Shown in pieces: positions 32,077 to 51,281 of a DNA stretch of 64,000 nucleotides. The number at the start of each line of letters is the position of its first letter. The stretch's first letter is position 1. The notes below the pieces were generated by a model that searched no databases, was not told where the DNA came from, and was given only the letters and a program-made list of their open reading frames with translations. The translations under genes and the position numbers were made by a program. The DNA comes from Scatophagus argus (taxonomy: Eukaryota > Chordata > Actinopteri > Scatophagidae). The DNA is taken from contig NC_058498.1 in assembly GCF_020382885.2 (NCBI RefSeq), positions 12,188,501 through 12,252,500 of the forward strand, read 5' to 3'.

Positions 32077-33705
32077 TCACTCAAACTTGATTCCCTGGGC
32101 CAGAGGAAGATCCTTGCTGTAGTTTATTGTGCAGGTTGAACGCCTCATGTACTGCTTCCACGAGTCACTGCCTGACTCTCTTCCGCCTCCTGTGTGTTTC
32201 TCTCCACCAAAGGCTCCTCCGATCTCAGCTCCGCTTGTAGGAATGTTGACGTTCACAATGCCGCAATCTGATCCTTTAGGCCCCAGCCAGCGGAAAACCC
32301 GGCCCATATCTTTGGTAAAGATGCTGCTGGACAGGCCCTGTTTGACCTCGTTGTTCCAGGCAAACGCCTCCTCTTCTGTCTTGAACTTGAGGACGTACAA
32401 TATGGGGACAAAGGTTTCGGTCTGGACAATGGGAGCGTCGTGAGCCAGCCCTGTGATGATGGTAGGCTCCACGTAATTTCCAGGGCGGTCCATTACCTTG
32501 CCCCCACAGACAAGAGTGCCACCCTGCTGCTTGGCCTGCTCAATAGCTGCCAGATACTGCTCCACAGCTTGTTTGGTGTGCAGAGGCCCATACAGGGTGT
32601 TGGGATCCCAGGGGTCTCCGATGCGGACTTGTTTGTAGGCCTTGGCAATCCTCTCGACCACTGCGTCGTGGACACTCTCATGCAGCATCAGCCTCCTGGT
32701 CGTGGTGCAGCGCTGGCCAGCAGTTCCCACAGATGCAAAGACAGCAGAGGGTACCACAAGATTCAGGTCAGCATCCTCAAACACGATGATGGCATTGTTT
32801 CCACCAAGCTCCAGCAGCTTACGGCCAAACCTTTCCTGCACCATCATGGCCACCATCTTCCCGACGTGGGTGCTGCCTGTGAACGACAGCAGATCCACAC
32901 GCTCATCCTTCGCCATGGCTGTGCCGATATCAGCGCCTCCACAGGTCATGGAGCAGATGGCGCCAGGCAGGTTGTTCTGCTCTAGCACCTCAGCCACAAT
33001 CTTGGTAACTGCAACACTTGTGAGAGGTGTGGTTGGAGCTCCTTTCCACAGGCAGACATTGCCACAGGTTAGAGCGATGGCATTATTCCAGCCGTAAACA
33101 GCCACGGGGAAGTTAAAGGCAGTGATGATACCAACAAGACCAACTGGATTCCACTGTTCAATCAGGGCGTGGCCTGGTCTTTCTGATGGCAGGACAGGAC
33201 CACCAATCATTCTAGACAGACCAACGGCATAATCACAGACATCAATGTATTCTTGAACCTCTCCCACTCCTTCAACATAGATCTTTCCCATTTCCAGAGA
33301 CACCAGGCTCCCAAGGTCTTTAATCTTCTTTCTAAGTGCATCTCCAATCTGCCTCACAATCTCCCCTCTTTTGGGAGCTGGAACATCTGCCCACATCTTC
33401 CAAGCCTCCCTTGTCTTCTGTACAGTTTCTTCATACTCCGCCAAAGTTGCCTGAGTTACTCTGGCAATCGGCTCATTATTGGCAGGACAGTATGATGTGA
33501 TGACCTCTCCGCTGCCTCCCCAGCTCCCATTGTAAACACCAGGGTTGTCTTCAGACAGACCCAGCTCTTTCAGCCAGGAGTATTTGGCCTGGTTGATGAG
33601 AAGACCTGACATGGCTGCTGACTGCTGGCAGCGGACAGATCCTAAATTATTTCTCAATAGGAGCCTGCTGTGCTGGGCAAGGGTCAGAGTAAGGCAGCGC
33701 TGCAT
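32077..33705 (-). CDS. aldh7a1: Alpha-aminoadipic semialdehyde dehydrogenase (antiquitin), intronless
   Basis: NAD-dependent aldehyde dehydrogenase of lysine breakdown, oxidising alpha-aminoadipic semialdehyde; it also handles betaine aldehyde, and acts in mitochondria and cytosol. One uninterrupted ORF encodes 542 aa, the full family length. The N-terminus [17 protein letters not shown] is basic and hydrophobic like a mitochondrial presequence. Asn198 (TAFNFP), Glu299 (ELGGNN) and catalytic Cys333 (GQRCTTTRR) are present, and the protein ends LAQGIKFE as in vertebrate ALDH7A1. The start is the ATG at 33705. The frame is open five codons further but with no ATG, and a splice acceptor sits there. 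Mammalian ALDH7A1 has many coding introns and lies elsewhere, so this looks like an intact retrogene. It is divergent from actl6a. Confidence 0.95.
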   Translation of the reverse strand: MQRCLTLTLAQHSRLLLRNNLGSVRCQQSAAMSGLLINQAKYSWLKELGLSEDNPGVYNGSWGGSGEVITSYCPANNEPIARVTQATLAEYEETVQKTREAWKMWADVPAPKRGEIVRQIGDALRKKIKDLGSLVSLEMGKIYVEGVGEVQEYIDVCDYAVGLSRMIGGPVLPSERPGHALIEQWNPVGLVGIITAFNFPVAVYGWNNAIALTCGNVCLWKGAPTTPLTSVAVTKIVAEVLEQNNLPGAICSMTCGGADIGTAMAKDERVDLLSFTGSTHVGKMVAMMVQERFGRKLLELGGNNAIIVFEDADLNLVVPSAVFASVGTAGQRCTTTRRLMLHESVHDAVVERIAKAYKQVRIGDPWDPNTLYGPLHTKQAVEQYLAAIEQAKQQGGTLVCGGKVMDRPGNYVEPTIITGLAHDAPIVQTETFVPILYVLKFKTEEEAFAWNNEVKQGLSSSIFTKDMGRVFRWLGPKGSDCGIVNVNIPTSGAEIGGAFGGEKHTGGGRESGSDSWKQYMRRSTCTINYSKDLPLAQGIKFE

Positions 33706-34149
33706 GAGTGCTGGAAGCAAACCAAGTTAAAAATTAATTTCACAAGTTAAAAATTTTGGAAGAACATTAAATAACTGTCTTCAAATGTTTTCTCTTGAAT
33801 CTACAGTTCAAAGATATTTGGTTTACAATAGTTTAAAATCAACAAAATAAAAATCCTCACATTTGAACCAGACAATGTTTAATTTTCCTCAGCAGTTTAA
33901 CTGATTCTCCAAACTATAAGGTCTTGTTCTGCTGTTTCAAAGGTCAAAAATGAACTCTGAATTTCAAGATCAATAAATAACTTGAAAAAGCTGCGTCAGT
34001 CGAGTTGCGTTACAATGCAGCATACAGTGAACATGTGCTACAGGCAATGTGACAGTCAACAGCTGTTGACCAGAGAATGCTGGTATAAAAATAGGAGCTT
34101 TTTGTTCCAACTTTGTCTCTATGAATGCCTGAAGTAAATATTTTGTAAG

Positions 34150-34345
34150 AACGATTAATTTTGACAGTCTATTAACTGTTTATTATCTTAATAAGCAAAA
34201 ATGGCCAAATTATCTGGTTCTATCTCCTGACGAGTGAGGGTTTTCTTCCTCCTCTATGATATGAAGCTGAATTGCTTTGGGTGTGTGTTAGCATAAAACA
34301 AGTAATTTGAAGATGTCTCACTGGGCTTTTCCTGTTTTTAAGAAA
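34150..34345 (+). repeat. A/T-rich dispersed repeat, forward copy
   Basis: Words gaacgattaatttt, aagcaaaaatggcc, gtgagggttttct, atatgaagctgaattg and aatttgaagatgtctc occur in the order seen in other copies. Confidence 0.55.
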
Positions 34346-34414
34346 TTCAATAAACCAATTGTGACAGAAGCATAAAGTCAATAGAGCAGAAGCCACAAGT
34401 TAAACAATGGTTTG

Positions 34415-34620
34415 CAGTGGTGGAAGAAGTACACTAATTATCTACTTGAGTGAAAGTAACAATACAATGCAAATGTTGTGGATAAAAAATTAATTATGTT
34501 TGGAGTAATAGTGTAAAGATGTATAAAATGAAAACACTCAAGTAAAGTACAAGTACCTCGAATTTGTACTTAAGTACAGTTCTCAAATAAATGTACTTAG
34601 TTACAATTAGATAACCACTG
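34415..34620. mobile_element. hAT-like nonautonomous DNA element
   Basis: It begins cagtggtggaagaagtac and ends gtacttagttac...accactg, giving short inverted ends (cagtggt/accactg) and internal tacttaagtac-type words. The cagtggtggaagaagtac start is frequent in fish genomes. No 8-base target duplication is visible, so it is old or its edges have drifted. A related copy lies at 56264. Confidence 0.6.
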
Positions 34621-35107
34621 CTCATTATACCTAATGGCATTTGTGGGTGTTTCATTCAAAATATTTTATGGATTGGGCAACCATATACCTTATCATACCT
34701 AAACTAAACCTGCAGTTAGTCAAACAGATCCACTCTATGCGCTTGCGCCATTAATCCACCTTTGCAAAACCACGAGGCTGACGAAACTAGAACTTAATCA
34801 CGATTTTCTTGAAGAAATTAGACAATTAACGCTATAATATAACGCTGAAAGTAAAGCCATAAATAATTACGTTTGCATTTTCAAATCCCAAATTCTGCAT
34901 GTCATAAAGTCGGTGCTGCCACTTCTGCAGCATGACATGACATGGTCGCCGAGTTTGCTGAGTCTAAACGACCGTGACTCAAGGTCCAATAGTTTGCACT
35001 TGTTAACATTACCGTGCTGTTATAAAGCCTGCACTTACACTCGCAGTGCGTCAGCTTTTAATGAGTAAAAGTACATTTCTGTTACTTGCAATCAATTTTT
35101 CACTCAC

Positions 35108-35200
35108 GTCGATATCAAGTTCGTAGGGCCACGTCCACTCCAGAGCATGGAAGTACTTGCAGTTGCTTATGTTTCCGTCACAGCTGAAAACGGAAGTACT
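35108..35200 (-). other. Probable noncoding first exon of aldh7a1
   Basis: The exon ends at a strong GTGAGTG donor (35107) and would join the acceptor at 33710, five bases before the aldh7a1 ATG. It contains an ATG near 35146 whose frame does not match the main ORF, so it is either 5' UTR with an overlapping upstream ORF or lies outside the transcript. The start of transcription is not known. Confidence 0.5.
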
Positions 35201-35369
35201 AATGCAGTGCTACGTTCTGATTGGACAGTTGGCTCTGCGCAGTGTGGCGCCTGCTTTGTTAGATTGATCCATGCTAACGAAATTCCTTTGTTGTGATTAA
35301 CCGTTTAGCGGTTGTGATTCTGCAATAGTAACTTATATCAAGAAAGTTGGTGTTGAGATTATTTAGACG
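35108..35369. promoter_or_regulatory. Bidirectional promoter aldh7a1/actl6a
   Basis: Only about 260 bases separate the aldh7a1 first-exon donor from the actl6a ATG. The interval holds an inverted CCAAT box (ctgattgg, near 35217), ETS-type words (acggaagt near 35191, tttccg), and gcgcag/gcgcc words. No TATA box is obvious. The arrangement is typical of a shared housekeeping promoter. Confidence 0.6.
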
Positions 35370-43459
<8,090 letters not shown>

Positions 43460-44195
43460 TTTCAACACCCAGCCACCGCTACCCTCCTTGTCACTGTCAC
43501 AGACAGAAGCTCAACATCACGAGTCGTTCACCTCTGACCCTGGACTCAGGAACACTTACAGATGATTGCTCTTTTGTATGATTTGTTTTAAAAAATTAGT
43601 TTGTCCATGTGCCACCTGTCTATGATTTTTTTTTAGTGAAAATCACACAAACATCTACAAAGGAAACCGCATCATGATGAAATGAGGTTTAATTTTCTTG
43701 TATATCATAACCATCAGTCTGCTGCCTTATCGTTAGGATTGTTGGCGTTTAGTTGAAAACCTACATCTTTAAAAAAAAAAAAAAAGTTTTTCTGGGATTG
43801 ACAAAAGCGTGAGCTTGCTTCCTGTTGTCCATGCCTTTTCTCCCACTTTGGACAGAGTCTGGCATTGTCTCAAGGCAATTAAATATCAGCATGTTGGTCC
43901 TAAAGTTTGTGATCAGACTTGGGGAAAAACACAATGTAAAAACCAGTTTTTTCTGCAAGGTTTCTGTAGAATACTGAAAAGGTCAAATATGGGTTATGTG
44001 TATTTGGAACCTGAACAATTTGAGGTGAATGTCTTTTGTCTATAAGCCTTTCTCTCTTCTGTGTAGTAAGTAAACTCATAGGCCAGTCAGTGGTTGCCTA
44101 TGCTCATCGGTGTGAGTGTCCGCTCAAATTAACCTGTATTTAATTTTCACTTTGCTTGTAATTGGCTATATGCAGTCTTTTAAAAATAAAGCCCT
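43460..44195 (+). other. actl6a 3' UTR
   Basis: Sequence after the stop codon up to an AATAAA at 44185-44190, the expected cleavage region. It has no coding content. Confidence 0.6.
44185..44190 (+). terminator. actl6a polyadenylation signal
   Basis: Canonical AATAAA about 730 bases after the actl6a stop, with T-rich sequence following. It is the only canonical signal near the expected end. Confidence 0.6.
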
Positions 44196-44284
44196 TTTTT
44201 GTTAAATGATTTCTTTAAATGTTTGTGATTCCAGTCACACAATGTCAAAAACTTCATCTTATGTCCTTGTAAAACATGAGGAAA

Positions 44285-44553
44285 ACACCATTCATGAGAT
44301 GTGTTTTAATATTACGTATGAAAACAACAACCAAAACATTTCAAGTTGATGTAGCATAATTTATAAGATCAAATAACAGCTGGACAAGTACAGTCATACT
44401 CCACATAGGACAACAGTTTCAGACAGTCTTCCTGTAATTAATATGAGCTGATTCAGATGTTTTGACTCTGATAAAATTGGAAAGGACGTTGTGTCTGGAC
44501 AGACGCCTGGCTGACAGCTGGCAAGAACATCTGTAAAACATGCATTTGAAATT
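44285..44553 (-). other. mrpl47 3' UTR (inferred)
   Basis: Sense-strand sequence after the mrpl47 stop down to an ATTAAA-type signal at 44305-44310. Only about 100 bases then separate the converging mrpl47 and actl6a transcript ends. Confidence 0.45.
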
Positions 44554-47305
44554 TCATGATGCGGGAACTTTCATTTCAAGAATCTTCTCCTTCAGTTTGG
44601 CCACAGTTTCCTTCTCTAAATTGGCTTTCCTGGCCTTCTCTCGAAGATGCTTCTCTATGCGCAGCCTGCAAGACGGAAAAATATGTGAAAAACAAGGACT
44701 TTTAGATTTCTGAAACGTCTCTCTCTACATGTGAATCTTTTACATATAGTAAAACAGCACAATACTGTGTGTGCCGAATGTCCTTATCTTACCTGATGTG
44801 TTCTTTGACAAATTTGGGTGTGAAGAACTTCTTTCGCTTGTATCTTCTGTTCATGTACCAAGGAATAGCATACTCTTTGAATCGATACCTGACAGAGAGA
44901 AAACGAATGTGAGTGGTGTCGTGCCAAATTTCATTTTCATTTCATTTTCATTTCATTTCTTCTTTAAGAGATACTACAAGCAAGCCAAATCAGCATGTGG
45001 GGCTGTGGAGCTTTTGAATATTACCAGATCTAATTTTGGGTTTAATTATTTTTTTAACTAATTTGACTCAAATCTGCATTAAGAATGATCCCTATTGCAT
45101 GAGCCATTATACTGGTTGAGTTAAAAGTATCCTGGTCAAGTTCATTAAAAATAAACAAAAAATATGTTCACATTTACTGTTATTCACCAAAATACATTGT
45201 TTTTATCCATGGGTTTAAACAAACTTGTTGAATACAACTGAGCCCTCACAAATCATACACAACGCCGCTTTTGTAAAGGTATTTTAAATTCAGCATTGTT
45301 TACATCAGCGGTTGCTAGTTGCAGGCTTCTTCCAGCCCACCTTTGCTGGTACATTTCAGCATATCATAGTGTGTCACCGCCATCACCTGTACATCAGTAG
45401 AATGTCACCTGCGCTCTCGTGCAAACAAGCAAAGTGTTAATTAAGAGCCGTGTATGTGTGACATAATGTATACAGAAGCTCTGCCCTCACCAGTAGACAT
45501 ATCCCAATGTGTTGCTCCTCCAGGCTCCTGGTCTGCCTTTCTCCTGTCCTGTCTGCAGCAGACGCAGTGCAGTCTCTCTCTCCTTCACCACTGTCTCCAG
45601 TCTGACAAGCGAACGGTCAACCTGGAGGAGGACGACAGGGCGATTTACATAATTTAACATAAACAACACCCACAAATGTACAAGTAAATGTAATTCATTT
45701 AACAGTAAAAGTGACCTTCTTTATTCTTTCTGGACTTGGCATCTGAAGCCTTTGCCTTCTTGCTTCCTGCTCTAGTGTGAGCAGCATGTTCTTTTCTTTC
45801 AACAGCACATACCTGAGACAGAATGAGAGCGTCACACACAGCAAGTGTTACTACATCGTGAAGAACCAGCGTTCACAGCGCTTACCACAGTTTGTGTAAA
45901 TCTTCATTGCTCTTTGTTCTCAGCTGTTTTGCGGTCCACGGTGCACCTACAAAATTATAACAATATATAGAATGTAAGTACAAAATATGAGTGTGAAATG
46001 CTTGTCATGGTGCCTGGCGGGTTCTTTTGCACAGCTCTTTGGCTACATAATATGTGAAATACTTGGGTGTTTTACCTGACTTTACGGTGGTCAGTCCCCA
46101 GTTCTCAGGGTAGTCAAAAAACTCCTCCAGCCCTCTTCTGCTGATGGTTGTGTGAAGGGCACGAAACTGACCCACAGTGCTGTTGGAGGCGTAGCAAGAC
46201 AGGGCAGCAAGTGGAGACTTTTCCCTAGTGATTGCAAAATAAATTCACATAGTAAGACTTTAATGCATAATTTACTTTAAATGTAATTTTCCTTCCTTCG
46301 GACTGCACCTCATGGGAATTTCAGCAAGTTTCTCCTTCAGTGAGCAGCCGAGATAATCCTAAAAGAAGTGCTGTGTGCATCTTTGATTTTAGAGAATTCT
46401 TAACTACTCATTTATGTACACAACACCAAACAGAAGATAAAACAACAATCCTTGCAACAGTTATGACAATTTAAAACATAGGCGAAGGATCATGGAGAAT
46501 CATGGAGTAGCATCCTGGAAGAAGGCTGTTTCATTGCTCTATCTACCACACATACATGGTTGTACAGACAATACAAAAACATTGACCTTGAACAGGCAAA
46601 AACTTAAGATGCTTATTATGAGGTGAACAAACAGCAGACATCAACTATGCAATTAGTTGTGCTAATCCAATGCTACTATTACTAATACTATTCCGTTACT
46701 GTACTAACAGTCGGAAACTGGGAGTTTCAATTTTATGGAAACGTTTACAGATTATAGAGTAAACATTGGACTCTGTAAGACAATCTGAACTGAACATTTT
46801 AATATCTGATAAATGAGCCTGAAGCTGGTACTGCCATCTTACCAGTCGATACCATCAGAAGTAATCTGAGAAAGATTTGTCCTGAAAAAGGACCTGGGAG
46901 CTGCATTGTTGATCTGCCAGATTAGTGTTTTACCTGTAGCCTTTGCTGATTTCCTGTCTATAAATAAAGTTAATAAAGGGTCATTTATTGAAAAAAGTCC
47001 AACCTATAACTCTAAAAATCATAATTTAAACGAAACACTATTATATTCGTAGTCAACGAGCACAAATGACTCTTTTACACCAACCCGTCAATGAGGAGCA
47101 GTGTCAGCTATGAACACGTTGATTTTAATGTCGCTTATATATCATGTTTTATACACTGCAAAGCTTCTTACCTGTAAAGACAAGGCTGGAACCTGGTTAC
47201 ATTAGCAGTACAATGCGGAGTATTTATTGCTGAAGATATCCTAAATACATTTTGAAACTGTTTGCAAAGAGTCAAAACGCGTCCTGCTGATGAGGACGCC
47301 GCCAT
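44554..47305 (-). CDS. mrpl47: Mitochondrial large ribosomal subunit protein uL29m
   Basis: Component of the large subunit of the mitochondrial ribosome, in the bacterial L29 family. Seven exons, right to left: 47172-47305, 46076-46224, 45886-45946, 45716-45812, 45491-45621, 44793-44888, 44554-44665; 780 bases, 259 aa. Exon 1 gives a basic mitochondrial presequence ([17 protein letters not shown]). The family signature [14 protein letters not shown] starts the mature part, followed by the L29-like helices ([32 protein letters not shown]), [17 protein letters not shown], and a lysine/arginine-rich tail. The start codon lies in a YY1/TISU-like context (aaaATGGCGGC). It shares a promoter region with ndufb5, as in human. 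Confidence 0.95.
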
Positions 47306-47567
47306 TTTTGTCATGGACCTCCCCACATTACCCGTCATGCATTTTTCTGAAGCAAATATATATTTTATGTATAGCCAAAATATTTATGTATGACATATAT
47401 AAACCTATATGGTATATATAGTTAATAGTATCATATACTTGTATATGACATTACTCAACTAAAATATAAATGAACATATCTGCCCTTTTCAAATATGGCG
47501 ATTTGCGCTTCAGTCTTTCATCAACGAATCACAGATCGTGTTATTGGAACGTCCTCCCACAGTAGCG
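47306..47567. promoter_or_regulatory. Divergent promoter mrpl47/ndufb5
   Basis: 262 bases separate the two ATGs. The middle is strongly A/T rich with repeated tatatg/catata words, not a CpG island. An aatatggcg YY1-like word lies near 47493 on the ndufb5 side, and aaaatggcggc overlaps the mrpl47 start. Confidence 0.6.
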
Positions 47568-50507
47568 ATGGTGGGAATGAGTGTTCTCAGGTCTGCTGCT
47601 GCTTTAGCAGCCAGACTTGGTCCTCTGAAATGTGGAAATAATGTGGCAAATTTACTCACCCGCACAATCCCGCGGACCGATAAAGGTAAGAAACATCCTG
47701 GTCGTTTAAAGATTGAGAAAGTTGACCATAAAGGTGGACATCTCTTCTCTTGACCTTGCGCTGGAACTTGTTAGCTGGCTAACACTAGCTTGCTAGTAAC
47801 GTTTGTCCTGCTGTCAACAAAAAAAGATATGTTAGCACTTCAATAGTTTCAAATAGTTGCTCGCTTTTCTTTGTCAGCCAGTGACAGTATAAACTCTAAA
47901 CAGTGGCGCAAATAGTATTTGGTTGTCGGCATAATAGATTTATTGTTGCATTTGGATGGAAATTTATAATTTTTCCCCATTTAACCACGACAAAATGACC
48001 CATAAATGTTATATTTTTATTTAGTTGGCAAGTTGCACGTTAAACATTTTTTCACACGATTTTCATGATCCCCTGTCTTGTCTTGCAGTGGCAGTTCGTT
48101 GGGGTCATGGAAAGAAAATGTTTGTCATCAACCCCCCTCAATTCTATGACAAGCGATTTCTGAACTTACTGGTGAGTACTGTAAGATTGTCTCATGTCTG
48201 TGATCATGGCAATTGAAGGGGTTGTCCAAAGCCAAATTTGGGAGCTGCATTAAATAGGTAACAGGGTTGATGCCAGCAGCAGTCAGTTTTTCTAAGGAGC
48301 TGGATTTGAATAGCCAAGGCATTTGAGTGGCACTTTTGAATTTTGAAAAAAATATACTAAAACACTAGAATGTAATGCTACTCAGGTTACTCAAACCTAA
48401 TAAATAACCATGCTCATTATGGCCCTTATTTCAGAGGATGTTTGGACATTCTCATGTCATATTAATATTTAGATTTCATAAATGAAAATGCACTGATTCA
48501 GAAGGCCTTGCATTTAGCTCAGGATTAGACAGTTGAGCCATTAATATCACATTGAGCCAATAGCACGCCTCAAACCGACGTGGACAGAATCTCTTATTTC
48601 TGTGCTTGTAGTTTCTGTGATATAGAGGTGCGACATAATGAAATAAAAGTCACGTTTAAAATGTCAGCAATTACTATTGGTGGCTTGGTGAGACCTCCAG
48701 TTTTGATCAGTCCTCATGCAGAACAACGTTACAATTTTAAGTATTTCCTTTTGTCCTCTCATTTTTTTTCCTCAGAGATTTTATGTCCTGCTGACTGGCA
48801 TTCCTGTGGTTATCGTTGTCACATGTGTGAATCTCTTCATTGGTAAGTCACCATAGATTTTAAAGTGTTTTTGTTTTTAATACTTTATTTTGTCAATTAA
48901 ATACATGATTTAATGAGTAAAGAAAAAAACATGTTACTTTGAATTCACCTTGAATGTGATTGTGTTGTGAAGGTGAGGCAGAACTGGTTGAAATTCCAGA
49001 CGGCTATGAACCTGAGTACTGGGAGTACTACAAGGTATATACCTCATATCTTGTCTCAGTGTACTTTTGTGTCACTGATCTGAACCCTGATTCAGGGAAA
49101 GATGGGCTGCATGTATTAAATTTGGGATTGAGTAGCTCAGTGTGTGCATACCAGAATGCTTGCAACCACATACAAGTAAATGTTTTATGTGGAATTTTCA
49201 GACCACGGTTTTAAGTATTATTTGGACCCAAACAGTTTTATGATTATATATGTTTCAGTGAAGAATCTGAGTACAGTTCTCATTCATGTTGTAGTATGTA
49301 GAGAATTGTAAAAGGATGAAATCTAGTGTTATAATAGTGACAACTGAAGGATGACTACAGTTAAAAGAAATGATTGTTCATTTGGCTCAAATACCTGAAG
49401 TAATTAAAAATGACTTCTGTCTTGTGTGTCATTGCAGCACCCCATCAGCAGGTGGATTGCACGAAACATCTATGATGATCCTGCAAAGGACTATGAAAAG
49501 GTGATGGCTGCACTCCAAATAGAGAAAGAGAAGGAAGATGCCAGGTGAGTGTTAGTTCTGGTATGTAATGTCGTAGGACAGAAAATAGTTATGGTACAAT
49601 ACGATTTCTAACTGTCTTTAAACTTCAGCAGCAGCAGTATGGCTCTACAGCTAGCAGTTTGGTACTTTATTAACACAGTCAGTCATGCCTTTGCTTTAAG
49701 CTTTTATGTGTTTTAAGAGATCAGTTCAATAATTTTGTGATATTTCTTTCAACACTACTGAACTGCTTAATTTGAAGGTTTGAATTCTTTGAACACCTTA
49801 CCATACCAGATTCTTGTGCATGTTTGATTGAATTTGATCTAGTCATCTGACTCCACACAACAGTTTTTGTTGTTCGATATTTGACCATGCAAAAAAAAGA
49901 GCGTCGGCCTGTTGATGCATCACTGAGGAAAATTAAATTCTCTCCATAACTCTTGTCATGATGGAAACAAATCTCAAATTAATCAGCACCTGCTCTCTGT
50001 TTGTTTTCCTTTAACCCTTAATTTTGGGACTCTGATGGTGCAGGAAAAAAAAAGAAATCCCTCAAGTCCTGTCTCTAGACACCTGAACACGAAGCAGGAT
50101 TGACATAAATATGGGCTGCAGAGACATACACAACACACTTATTTTTAGATTCTGTTTGGACTAAGTCTAGTTCAGTCACACAAGGGCGTTTAATGAGAAT
50201 CAGAAGAAGCAGGAAGGAAATTTGGATATTTCTGAAGAAAGATGTCGTGATTTTTTCTTTCTCTAGGCTTTGTGAAAAGTGAGTGAAGGGAGTTGTTTTC
50301 ATTACTCTGGGATCCACAAGTCACTCTCTTTTTTTCCATTTCTGAATTATGATTTTATTAATTTGCTGCCTGATTGTCATCAACAGACTGCTGCAGATGG
50401 AGGCGCGGAGACAGATGAGGATGAGGGGAGACGGCCCCTGGTTCCAGGTAGAAAGTCTCAACAAGGAGCTAATTGACAACAGCATCAAGTCAACACCTGA
50501 CAATTAA
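47568..50507 (+). CDS. ndufb5: NADH dehydrogenase 1 beta subcomplex subunit 5
   Basis: Accessory subunit of the membrane arm of mitochondrial complex I. Six exons: 47568-47685, 48089-48171, 48776-48842, 48973-49034, 49438-49544, 50387-50507 (TAA); 558 bases, 185 aa against 189 in human. The N-terminal presequence ([18 protein letters not shown]) is followed by [21 protein letters not shown], a single membrane helix at about residues 69-90 ([19 protein letters not shown]), [20 protein letters not shown], a charged helix, and the conserved [17 protein letters not shown] end. The ATG at 47568 is the first in frame; the frame is open for 10 more codons upstream but starts there at TTG. It shares a promoter with mrpl47. 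Confidence 0.95.
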
Positions 50508-50605
50508 TCCAGACACGTCTGCCATTGGTCCATCATCCTGGGCAATCTCACTGTTTGTACATTTTTTCCCTCCCTGCGTAAATAAAGTATCTATATGTAC
50601 TCTGA
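50508..50605 (+). other. ndufb5 3' UTR
   Basis: Short 3' UTR with a canonical AATAAA at 50581-50586, 74 bases after the stop. Confidence 0.65.
50581..50586 (+). terminator. ndufb5 polyadenylation signal
   Basis: AATAAA 74 bases after the ndufb5 stop codon, followed by a G/T-rich stretch (gatgtttttgg), the expected downstream element. Confidence 0.7.
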
Positions 50606-50680
50606 TGTTTTTGGCTTCCAGTATCTTTATTGGTATCATGCTGTAAGGAATGTTTTGAGTGAGTACAATTAGTGAAATCT

Positions 50681-50962
50681 TTGTGGATTAGGTTACATTG
50701 CTGCCTATAGAAATGGTTCAAGGTCTTTCTTTGTAGAGTCTGCATGTTCTCTGTGTGTTTGCATGGATTTCCTCTGGGTGCTGTGTCCTCTCACAGTCCA
50801 ATAGTATCCACATTGGGTGAATTGGAGATTGTAGATTGCCTAATTGTTCATCTGTCTACATTTGTCAGCCATGTGACAGACTGGCTACTTACCTTATCCC
50901 TGCAGTATTTGCAGGGATGTTCTCCAGCCTGCAATGGATTAAGAGGCGCAGATAATGGATGG
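50681..50962 (+). mobile_element. V-SINE copy, near full length
   Basis: The head has a decayed tRNA promoter: an A-box-like region about 50683-50700 and a B box ggttcaaggtc (50715-50725). It is followed by the conserved V-SINE centre (gagtctgcatgttctctg, cacagtccaatag) and a tail ending cagataatggatggg. The order head-centre-tail matches vertebrate V-SINEs such as zebrafish DANA/Mermaid. It sits just after the ndufb5 transcript end. Lack of a clean tail repeat or flanking duplication suggests age. Confidence 0.7.
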
Positions 50963-51281
50963 GTTCCTTTCCTCTCCAAGTACTGAAACAACAATTTGAA
51001 TTTGAAATGGGTCAGCCAGTTGTACACATGTACACACTTTATGCCAGTAACTGTAATGTACAATACATACACACACAGGCCCATGAGTTTGGGTGATCGT
51101 GCTTTGCTCTGTTCATTTCCTCTCTATGTAAGAGCCTAAGCGCAGCTGTCCCAGATACATTACATCTGTCTCTGTTTTCTATACAACATTCTTTATCTAT
51201 ACTGTAAAATAAGCATTTAATCGGTACAATATTGGCAAATCAGTTTTAATTGTATACATTTTTTGCAGTTAATGAGAATGC

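Larger units (their letters stand above)
33711..35107 (-). other. Probable aldh7a1 5' UTR intron, holding two repeats
   Basis: On the - strand a donor (gatatcgac then gtgagtg) at 35108/35107 and an acceptor (ggtttgcttccag) at 33711/33710 bound a 1.4-kb intron. It contains an A/T-rich dispersed repeat (34150-34345) and an hAT-like element (34415-34620). Coding sequence is absent. Confidence 0.6.

Noticed and set aside
33706-33720. aldh7a1 start five codons upstream
   Set aside because: That position is TTG, not ATG, and a splice acceptor lies within those codons.
32077-33720. Bacterial contamination or recent transfer as the source of the intronless ORF
   Set aside because: The protein matches vertebrate antiquitin along its whole length, including a mitochondrial presequence, and lies in normal fish DNA with eukaryotic splice signals.
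32129-33730. Long + strand ORFs (60-181 codons) over aldh7a1
   Set aside because: They are antisense shadows of the aldh7a1 coding sequence and resemble no protein family.
47538-47567. ndufb5 start at 47538
   Set aside because: The codon is TTG; the first ATG in frame is at 47568 and gives the expected presequence.
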